A DNA stretch of 64,000 nucleotides from Aurelia coerulea (Eukaryota; Cnidaria; Scyphozoa; Semaeostomeae; Ulmaridae), in contig CM076961.1 in the NCBI GenBank assembly GCA_039566865.1, positions 7,091,501 through 7,155,500 on the forward strand. Direction: 5' to 3'. Shown piece by piece: positions 12,806 to 23,800 of this stretch. A program made the translations under genes and the position numbers. The stretch's first letter is position 1. The number at the start of each line of letters is the position of its first letter. Under the pieces are notes generated by a model that was given only the letters and a program-made list of their open reading frames with translations, was not told the origin of the DNA and ran no database searches.

Positions 12806-13697
12806 GGCCTAGTTTAAACATCGTATTTTTGCCATGTCGAATTTAATAGATGCTGCTAAAAATTTCTAAGTGTCAATTAAATTCTACATTAAAATGATGT
12901 CTAAATCATCAGGCATTTTAAATATCTAAAACGGCAGGAGTTCACCAGCTCTATTGTGTTAAACGGCAGAAGCAAGACTTGATTTACACATCTTATTTAT
13001 GCCACGTTTAACTAAAGTAGACGGTTTCGTTTTCACTTTTTAGAGCTACAAACGAGTTTTTTAAAATTTTCATTTTCGAAAACACTGAAAACCATAAAAA
13101 ATGTTGATCAAATTTTCTAATGAATCAACATGAATGGACAAAGGAAAAGATTTTCAGCGTGATTTGGAGATTTGGAAATTGATTATTGTAAACTTCTGCA
13201 AGAGCGTTATTTTAACGATTGGCCTGTTGAGAAATTCTGTAGTAGTTACAATAAAGTACCGCCCCAAAAGCCGTCACAAAATCAAAAATGTAACAAGACC
13301 CCATGCTTGCTGGCCCCATGACGCTCCCTCGCTTGTCTTTTTAACCCCCTTGACACAACTTGCACCAAAGCATAAATTCAATGACATTACAAAAGAAAAG
13401 ATATTCCTTTATATCCTTGAAAATATTATTACATTTCTCCCAAGATAGTACGAACTCTCATAAAGCAGCTTACAATTAGTCGATTTCTAAATCCCAAATC
13501 ACAACGAAAAAATTTTCTCTTCGTCTATAAATCGGTCCTGTTTACGATTTATCGTGGCCTGCCAAAAGTGCATAGTTTATTTTGGCGCACCCGGTACGTG
13601 TGACTAGCCACTGTGCTAGCACATTTTGAAATAAAGGCCATTTCGATAATTTTGTTTTCAATCCGACATGGCAAAAATTCGATGTTTAAACTAGGCC
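12806..13697. mobile_element. 892-bp element with TAA target duplication (Harbinger-type)
   Basis: TAA at 12803-12805 and 13698-13700. TIRs of about 38 bp start GGCCTAGTTTAAACATCG and continue ATTTTTGCCATGTCG with two mismatches. A related subterminal repeat lies near 12960-13015. No transposase; the 104-codon frame inside is not recognised. Confidence 0.8.
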
Positions 13698-13779
13698 TAA
13701 GCTGTTAAGAGAACTGTTCGTGTTTTTTGCATTGCCAAAGTTCTCTGCAAATGAAGGTATACATGCGAATCATAATCTA

Positions 13780-14278
13780 CCTGGTGAATCGAATAAAGTT
13801 AATACGTGCAAAGGGCAGTGGAATAAAATGTACGTGACCGATATTCAAAGATAGATTGTTAATATATCAGGCAATGGCTAACTTAGATGTTAAAATTTTG
13901 CTTACTTCACTGATCTTTCGTATCAAGAAATTTGCAAGATGCTGGTAATGGTAATTCCACATTGTATTCTGGTCAATGATTTACTTGCCAATAACATTTA
14001 AATTCGATTTCGGAAAATGGCAATGGTATCTATTTCAAATTTCCATGGCAAGTACATCATGGACCAGAATCGAACCATGGAATTCTCGTTCCCGTACTTA
14101 CCTTTCGCCAGCATTTTCCTAATAAGTAGGTCTCAACGATGAGTGATTTCTTATCAAACATATTGTTAACATCTAAGTTAAAATTTGACTCACAGATTAA
14201 CATTTAAGTTTTGATTATTGGCTGCGTACTTTTTATTCAACAGTCTACCAAATGTGTTAAATTTTTTTAATCACCCGA
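13780..14278. mobile_element. 499-bp MITE, family 1, just upstream of the F-box gene
   Basis: TA at 13778-13779 and 14279-14280. Ends CCTGGTGAATCGAATAAAG and the complement of CGGGTGATTAAAAAAATTTA, extending as TIRs of about 60 bp. It ends 73 bp before the F-box ATG, so it may supply 5' UTR or promoter sequence. Confidence 0.85.
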
Positions 14279-14351
14279 TACATTTTATTACTTGACTTGA
14301 AGGTTGTTGAAATCAATTGCTCCTTTCAGGGCCGATGACAGAATCCCTACC

Positions 14352-14831
14352 ATGCCTCCTTTCACCCGAAAACGAAAGCGAGACTCGGAAACACTTGCAC
14401 TCAACTGCTTAATGATACAAAATATGGGACGCTTCAAGGTCCTGCCAACAGAAGTCATAGAGATAATACTGGCGCATTTAGATTCACCCTCTTTATCCTC
14501 GATATCATGCACATGCCAGAAACTGCGAGAACACACACATAAAATTTGGAAGACGCTGTGCAGGAGAGATTCACTTGACTACACGCCTACACCACTTTGT
14601 GTCGCATCACCATCTGTTACATCATCATTATATTATTATGACGAAGCATTACGAAAATGTACTAGCGACGAAACAAAATGGCGGATAATAGCAATTAGAC
14701 ATTGGTTGTATTGTCGTTGGAAATGCGTTGTTTGCTACAGGACATGCTCCACAAGGTCTGATCCTCATCGTGATATTCTGTTATGTGAATCGTGTTATCC
14801 TGTTTTTTATAAAAGGAAAAGCAGCGCAAAG
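14352..14831 (+). CDS. F-box gene exon 1 (residues 1-160)
   Basis: Starts at ATG 14352 with a basic N terminus (RKRKRD) that could be a nuclear signal. It contains the whole F-box (about 28-72) and the first pair of CxxC motifs at 125/128 and 145/148. The exon ends in AAG before GTAATT, phase 0. Confidence 0.85.
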
Positions 14832-17800
14832 GTAATTTTGACATGTACGTTTCTTCTTTATTTGAGCTAGCTAGCCATGACATAACGAGTGGGTCAGAAA
14901 AAACATGCGATGTTTGCAAATTTCTATTAACAATGTTTACATTGTAATTTCTCTTATTTAAAATTCGTAGCAAGGAAGAAAAGCTAACTTTCACAACGAG
15001 AACGGAACGGAAGAACGGAACGGAACGGACCAGAACGAACTTCTTGTAAAAGTATATGAAATAACTCCACAAAATGGAACAGACGGTCCAAAGATGTCTT
15101 CACACAGAACTTGTTTTAAGAGGCGTTCACACGACACTGGAATCGTTCTCACATCGACTCGCTCCTTCGCAGAAGCCAAAATTGCATTTCTATTTACTGT
15201 CAGCCATGTCTAGCGTGCTCACTGGACTAGTTTTCTCGCCATCACACTTCACTTTTTGTCTATACTTCTACCTAGCATTCGAAGGTGTTTCAGGACGCTG
15301 AGAAGGTTTCTCGAAACAGCGTCCTGGTCCTTCCTCTCGATGTGACCACACCTCGTGATTTCTTTAGCCTGGAACCTGAAATAACAGAGAGTTTTCGACA
15401 CTTCACTGAACATGGTTTAGAATAATTCAACTCTATTGATAAAGATTTGTTTCAAAGAAGTGAAGTTTGCTGGTGAGCAGGCATGTTCAATGAACAATGT
15501 TGATACAATCTACGGCTGATTAAGGCTTGTGATTTTAGTAAAACAAAAGAATCATGCCACCGTTAAGACTGAGCGATATTCGATTTAGATGAATACCCAT
15601 TTTATTCTTCTGAGGGCATTCATTCAAATAAAACCTGAATAAAACATCAAGTAGGATTTAGATACCTTGGCGTTTGAAATATTCTTTTTGCACCACCTTC
15701 ATGATTCTTTCATTAATTCTTTTTGGATTTGCCTCTCTCAGTTTGGTCTGAGGGAGTTCATATTCATTACCGGTAAGTCAAAAAAGTTAACACGCTTTGT
15801 GGGCTCTAGAATTAAAGGTACGAGGGCAATATTCAAAGTCAAAATGATTAATTTATCAGTAAAAGACTTACTTAGATCTGAAAATTTTGTTTGGTAAAAG
15901 CAATCATCTTTTAGACCACAAAATTAGAAAATTGCTGGTGAAGGGTTTGTATCGGAACGAGAATTCTAATCTGTCATTCTAATCTGTGAATTCTAATTCA
16001 ATCCTGTTGCATGATCTACTTGCCATTGAAATATGAATTCAATACACTTGTCTGCCTCTAAAGTAGAATTTAAATGTGGATTACATGAACTAGAATGTAA
16101 CGTACAATTCTCCTTCCCATGCCACCCCTTGCCACCCCTTGCCAGGATTTTCTAATGAGCGCTTATACCTAGCAAATTTTCTCATCTATAGATAAATTTC
16201 CTCTTCTCACCTTTAAGGGTTTTTATAAAAACCTATGAGCATAAAAATCCCCAAGGTTTTCTGAAAAACCCTCCGTAGCACCCCTATTTTTTTGAGTGTA
16301 AGTTAGCCTAATAGTGAAAGACGAGTTTGAGCATTGGCCACGTACTTTTTACTCCACAGTCTGCCAAGCTTGTTAACTTCTTTGAATCACCCGGTAGATG
16401 AATATTCTTGAAGAACTTGGAAAATGTTCTAATTTCTCTTTCTTAGGAACAATTTGGTTTGACTGAACGAGACCTACATCTAATAACAAGCAATGGATAC
16501 GAATATCTTGTAACTGATTTGATTTTCCTGGCAAGAACGAAATATGGCGGAAAAGATGGTTTAGAGCAGCGTCTTCGTGAAAAGAAGGATTTGAAAATGA
16601 AACGAGAGGCAGAGAAAGAATGTAACTTGATCCAGAGAGAATCTTTAGTTGTTGATGCTTTGTCTCGAAATGGTAGCACGTTCAGGTAATAAACCTTTTA
16701 GCTATCCTGGAAAGAATCAGAATCGAACGATATATTGCGATGTTTTGCAGAATTTTCGAATGTGCACAATAGTGATAGAAGCTCTATCGCCACTCGATCG
16801 AACGTCGCATATAAAAATGGGAAAAATAACGCTCGATCCAGGCTCTTTTGTAGAATAGATAAAAGGTCTACTATGAATTAATATCATTGTATAGGCGTCA
16901 ACTTTCTCTTCCTCAAGAAAGATAGCCTTCCCAAACACTATCAGCTTTTGTGTTTAGGCGTCAAATGTTTAAAAAATGTAAGGTATTACAATGCGTGAAG
17001 AATGATGATATGAATATACACAATCTCTGTATGACGTATTGTAATAAGTAGAATCCCGCTTAAGCTTTTTCATTGTATAGTGTATTGTTTCTGAATCTCT
17101 GAATTGATATGTATGCTTCTTCTGATTATGAGAAAAGTTATTACCGATAAAGGCCAGCGCCGAAACGTTTAAACCGAGTTCTTCTTGAGGATCTATAGTT
17201 ATTTCTTTGCATTTTGAGAATGAGCTTATGAGAATAAATGCATTACCACATGTGTATGTATGTATATAATCCTTGTTGGGATAGATCGTATTGAAAAAAC
17301 GCAGAAAAACAATATCTACAGGGAGTGATGAACAGAGACTATCTACTGCAGATCAGATAGCTTTGAGTTTTCTATTGTCTGATGCTCATTGGTTAGAAAC
17401 CAACCAAGTACCATGACGCATTCCAGTTTTAGTGGCCCATGCATGAAACTTCACATGGAAGTTAATGGCCCATTGAGCATTTTTCCATAATATGCGGTGT
17501 CTCTAGAATTAATTTGGTTCTTCATACAATGGTTTATAAAGATAATCTAAAGAATTCTTGCTTACTCAAGCCTTACTGATGTTTGCAACAGAGAGAATCA
17601 TTGTCTATCACCTGATCCTTTATACAATTTATTCTGCTTTTAGTGAAATCAGAATAGTTGATTCAAGATTCATGCCATACGTTTCAACACCAGCTACATA
17701 TCGACGATGCTCCTCCCAAACAGCAGATGATGCTGCCAAGTGGCTAATTTCAATGAAAAATAGATATGAAGTTAGATACAAAGCATTATTAGATCAAATT

Positions 17801-20800
17801 CTTATCCAAGTTTCAAGATGTAAAGCGTGTAAAAATGCTCTATGTCACAGGTAAGTTCAACATTTTGCATCATGCGAAGATAACAATCCTTTGCCATGTG
17901 ATCATCAAGCTTGCTCAACATACAGTTTATAGTTAGAGTTTACTCTTAAATCTTTAGAAACAAAACATTAGCTTGACATCTTTAGAAACGATTGCACAAA
18001 TCGTTATTGTATCTTCCTTTTAGAGCCAATGGCTCAAGAGGAATTTTTACGTACTTTGCTATTATTACTTTCCTATTACTTTGAAAATTTTCGATATTTT
18101 GATTATTTTCAGCATTATTGAATTTCAAGAATAATTGCTAAAGAAATGATCGTGAATTCTGATATGATATAGGAGAATCGATACAATCGTAAAGAGAAAA
18201 CATAATTTTCTAAGGGCCCAAGGGCCACAATATGGCAGCAAACAGAAAAAATCTTCGCTTTTCTGCTTTATGAATTAGTAATTTGATGATATAAAAAAAA
18301 CCTCAGCTGTGATTTCAATGGAAAAATTTAACCGGGGGTAGCTCAATGGTAGCATACTTGAGTGACGAGATGGTAGCATACTTGCCAATCTGAGGGTAGA
18401 TGGTTTGAATAATTAAGGTAACTCTACTTTCCGCTCCAGTAAACAGGGAGATCCAGTACCCCAGATTGGCATAAAACAATAAATTAATCATATTTGCTGT
18501 TGTTTTTTGTCGCATTGCAGTGTTTCTGCCTTTAAACTTAAGCAGTGAGGTGCCATTTCGCAAACCATTCTCCTCAGAAGACAGTTAATTTCTCCAATAT
18601 TATTCGGCCTATCGAAAAGCAGTAAAAGGATGTTGTTCAGCGTGGTCTGGGCAAACAAAAAATATACAAATCGCAATTTTTTCGTCAATGCTGGTATCAT
18701 AAATCCTAGCTGGAACCTTTTTGTAGATTTGAGAAAAACGGATTTTTCTATAAAACTACTCGAAAATATTTTGATTTGTTTTCGCTCCATCTTTAGCTAG
18801 ATAGTTGATCTACAACATTTTCAAGTCTGATTGAAAAAATCACGGCTAGATTCCTGTAATCGAATTTTATGTTTCTGTTTACCTTTCGACAGCGAAAGGG
18901 AGAAACCTTGGTCAACAGAGTACCATGTTATGCAACAGGCTTGCAAAAAGCTCAGGCTTGAAATAACTTTCAGAAATATTTCCATTGGCAAACAATTTGA
19001 ACGTCATTTGTGATCTGTTGGGAATACCATACCAAAGTCCCAATATACATTCTTAGTATTCACAAAATCATGCTTTTGGGGTGTCTTTCGAGACTTTCAT
19101 GAGCATTCAATCTAAAACAATACGTTTGCAAAAGCCTCCAACGCTTTTCCCCTTCGATGTCGAAAAGTAAACAAAATATAAAATTCCATTACAGGAAATC
19201 TAGCCGAGCTTTTTCAATCAGACTTGGCAAAGTTGTAGATCAAGTACCTAGCTAAAGATGGAACAAAGAAAAAATCGAAACTTTTCCGACTAATTTTGGA
19301 AGTAAATATATTGTTCTGAAACTAACGAAAATATTTGAACTAGGATTTATGAAGCCAGCGTTGATGAAAATATTGCGATTTGCACATCTTTCGATTGCCC
19401 AGATTATGCTGAACAAAATCATTTTTACTGATTTTCGATAGGTCGAATAATATTGGAGAAATTTAATGTTTCCTGAGGAGAGTGGTTTTGCGAAACGGCA
19501 TTTCGCTGTTGACTGGAGTGGAAAGCAGAGTTACCTTAAGGCTAAAGGAATCACGAGGTGTGGTCACATAATCCGATCTGATCCGATATGCTCGACTTCT
19601 CAGTGTCCTAAAACTAAAATTATCTTCTGATACCAGGTAGAAATGCAGACAAGAAAGGAAATCAATACATCAAACATTTTCAAAGTACAATTATAGCAAA
19701 TTACCAAAAGTTCCTTTCAAGCCATATAATCAATGTCCAAATTGGTGCTTTTTTATCCCTTGTTTGGTGCAGGATTTATCACTTTTTGTCTAATGGGGAT
19801 ACGATTTGGTAATTTGATATTTAGTTAAAAATGTCTTTCTAACGAAACTCTTTCTGCTTACAGCGCAAGACCAATTATGACTTGTGGTCACATATCAAAC
19901 ACAGAAGCAGAGAAAACATTTGCATTCATAAGAGATAATTTCATCACTGACATCCAAGCTTATATGAAGTCCGGTTTACTAAACGAAGCTCAAAATGGAC
20001 CTCAGGACTGTGAGAATTGGGCAGCAGCTGAGCTCTTTGATCGCGCACAACGAAAAGTTAATTTAAAGAAAGCATTATTAGATTTTGAAGAAGAGTGGCC
20101 CCCCATAGTTAAAGATGGTTAGTTGGTTACATGATAAAATTAGAAACTTGATACTGTAGTATATACTAAATAATAGGTACTAGGAGAAAAACGGACACAA
20201 AAAACAGAGAGATTTTTCAGCACACTGAGGCCTTTCAAACTTACGTTATCATCAGAGTGAAAAAAAGTACATTTACCTTTGTCATCGGGCTTTCACAAAG
20301 TATAAACACTGCCAGTCGTATTTGAAAAGAATTCTAAACTTGGCATGATTTTACTTCGATTTGAATTAGTGGATGTCCCAGAAAAGGGCATAAAGATTTG
20401 ATTGGATCCAGCGATGGGAAAGTTTGCTCTAACATGTGGCAAGCTAGTTTTAAATGCTTCTTGATAGTTAACTTGACTATAGATTCCTCGTTTGTTGACA
20501 ATGGTGCTTTGAGTCTTGAAATATTCAAACTCACATTTACAAACAAATTTAAGCTCTGTTTCTGAAACTAACCATTTCAATGGCAAGTAAATAATGAACC
20601 AGAATCGACCATGAAGTTGTCGTTCCCAGTGGCGGACTGGCTCCGATTTTTTCACCGGCCATGGAAAAGTTAAGGGGGCTATAAGTGGGTGTGGTCTAAA
20701 TGGTGCGGGTGCGGTCATATGAGCGAAATTCGTCGCAATTCCTTGATTTCTTACCAATAGCAAAGCTAAAGTCACTTTCTTTCAAAATGCGTGGCCAGGG

Positions 20801-23800
20801 TAAATTAAGTGGGGGTGGGCAGTACAATGAGGGGGTCTGAGGGCGAGTCCCCAAGGAAAATTTTTGTGGCTACGCCCTTTACTTTAGCTTAGAATGCATT
20901 TCCCAATAGCATGCTTGCCTTTAGCGACAAGGAAACCTTGATCATTTTGTGACAGTTATCCTATGAATCACAGCACAAGGAAATTTTTTGAAGAAAGGTC
21001 CTTTACTTTGGCTTAGAATGCATCTCCTAATATCATGCTTGCCTTTAGCGACGAGGAAACCTTGATCGTTTTGTGACAGTTATCCTATGAAGAATCAGAG
21101 CACGAGGAAAATTTTTGAAGAAAGGTCCTTTACTTTGGCTTAGAATGCATCTCCTAATATGATGCTTGCCAGTGCCAAGATTTGACATTTCTCGAAAAAT
21201 TCTTTCCCAACCTATACCCAGCTATTTTCTCTTCGGTTTTAGAGGAATCTCGAGGACAACCTTTCGACAAAAGGGGGGGTGGCAATTGGCCCCTCCCCCG
21301 TGGCCACGCCACTGATTTCGAGAACCATTTTTTTACAGAAGTGGAGGGAACCTATACTTTTTCTGCAACGGTGCTCCTTTCTTCGCCATCCGTATCTTCA
21401 CTCTCTGACTATATTCATTTCTTTGAACAAGTACACTAACACAGAAGGATTCAAATGTGAAGTGAGATGTCCATTATTCAAAATGTAAAGCTACTAAAGA
21501 AGTCCCTTATTTTGCCAAAGGGGCCCTTTTCCAGTAAAAAGGGGGCCCTTTTTACAAGATTTTGAGGGGGGCCCACCGGCGTCGTTCCCATACAGACCCC
21601 TTACCAACATTTTTCTAATTTCTGGGTCTAATGTCTCGTTCAATTCCTACCCTGACCATCCCCTCGGACATCCCCGGGCATTTGCACAAAAAATGTTCCC
21701 AGCCCCCGGGCATTTGACAGTACATTTTTCCCCGGCCCCGGGGCATTTGAGTAGCATTTCGCAAGAACAAGAGCTTTTGCTTATAAAGTAACTGGGAATA
21801 TAGCATTTTTTCAGTTCCCGGCCTCCGGGCATTTGATCATCAATTTTTCCCCGGCCCCCGGGCATTTGAGCAAGGAATTTTTGTTGACCCCCGGGCTGCC
21901 CGGGGTGGTGGGATGGTCAGGGTAGGAATTGAGCGAGACATAAATGATGAGTTATTTTTCCAAGAAGATTTTTCACATCCAAGTCAGCCTTTGACTGATA
22001 GATTGATATTTCAGTCTTAAGCATCGTTTGTTGATAAATAATCGGTCGATAACTGATAGGGTTGTACATCCTTGCAAATGCTGATAATTTCTGCTGATCC
22101 TCTACATGATTCTTAACTTGCAGGTTTGAAGGATCCGCTTCAATGTTCAATGGCTGAAGACTTCATTCAGAAAGGAGTAGTTATGTTACAACACCAGACT
22201 GGCAAATGTAGGCTGAAGCAGGCCAAAGATGTGGCACGCGTTATTTTAGCAGCAGCACGTGGCTGGCACAGTAGAAACAATGAATTGACGAGCATAATGG
22301 AAACAAAAGGATTTGTACATCCTTTTGAATACTTGAAGCCGGAATGTAAATCACTGATAGAGGATTATGTTGATCATATGGTCATCGTACGTATAATGTT
22401 TACCTTTATTGATTAAAGGAAGGTAATGTGTCCACATATAAGAATAGCGCACCCAACCTGTCAATATTCATCAAATTATCTGCAAATGATTGGTTCATAT
22501 TCAAATTGATCACATGAACAGAGAAAACTTCTGTAAACAACCTTCTCTGATCACACAATGGTGCGACGCCACGGGGAGTGTAGACTTGCCCCAAGTCTAT
22601 CTCTTCCGTCCGTCTACCGTTCCCTTTTTACGGTAGTTCCTGGATCCGCTATTTCATGGATCTACCATTCCAACATTCCGTCAAGAGAGCTCGAGAGATA
22701 GACTTGTATAATTTGCAGCCTTATGAATTATTAATGAGATACGACACGTGCTACGTCAAGCGAACTCATTCGGGGGGTACATTTTCAGACAATAAGCTTG
22801 GGTAATCCCATTATCTTTAGCATGTATACAAACAATCAGACTTGAACCATAGAACAACTATGACTATGGAACAACGAAGAATAAAATGAAAACATTCTCT
22901 CTCTGTGTGGATGGAAAAAGGCTAAGTTGCAATACTGTAGTCGCTGTGGGCTGAATTCACTGCTCATACCTTATTATGTGTTGCGCCCTGTTTCTAAGAA
23001 TTTTAAGAAGCCCAAATTCGGAATAAAAATGCGGCATAGTTTGCCAGGGGCGGATCTAGCCCGATTTTTGAGTGAGTTCCCATGATTGATGAAACCGAAG
23101 GCGAGCGAAGCGAGCCGAAAAAATGGGGGGTCCGGGGGTACTCCCCCGGGAAAATTTGTGCAGCCACGCCCTTTAGATTGCCTTAAAATGCTATGAAATT
23201 TTTCTTAATTAATTAATAACTGAAAAAATTTTAAAATGAAAAAATCCGGCATCCTGCCAAACCTATCATTGTGTCATATGATTATAAACAGGCCTAAGTT
23301 TACCTCAAATGCTTCTGCTTCAGCCAGCCATATTTTGCCTTATTGACACATACAGGGGCCTTGTTTGTAGATCTGCTTAAAAATGATTCCAAATTCTTCT
23401 AAGCTTTCAGCGGAATATTCAATATTGCTGCTTTAACAAAGAGAATTACATTCAGAGATCTTACCATCATCGTCCTCTTCCTTGCGAATTTGCCGCCATG
23501 ATCCACACAATTTCTCAGAATTTTTTTCAGCCTCATTCTCAAGCAGACACTTAGGTCTCAGTTCCAAACATCGAGCCACGATGAGGTCTCAGTTCCCGGC
23601 GAAGGGAACAAAAGAAGTCTCAGTTCCGAACATTCTAAACAATACTAAGGTCTCAGTTCCAAACATTTAAAGCAAACAACAAAACATAGGGATATTTCAG
23701 CCTGGAGCTATTTTTGTAAGGGCCTCCGCAGTGGCCCGAGGGTCCTTCAGGCAGTACGCATTGTGCTGAAATTTGCGAAACGTGGAGCCTGACAACAAAT

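Larger units (their letters stand above)
20555..22010. mobile_element. Family 1 MITE fragment interrupted twice
   Basis: Family 1 core pieces (CATTTCAATGGCAAGTAAAT, then ACCCCTTACCAACATTTTTC, then a right part near 21944-22010) are separated by the elements 20627-21580 and 21632-21940. Outer TIRs are not visible. Confidence 0.65.

Noticed and set aside
23553..23671. CRISPR-like regular repeats
   Set aside because: Only four imperfect short units inside a hAT-like element in animal DNA; no array or cas genes.
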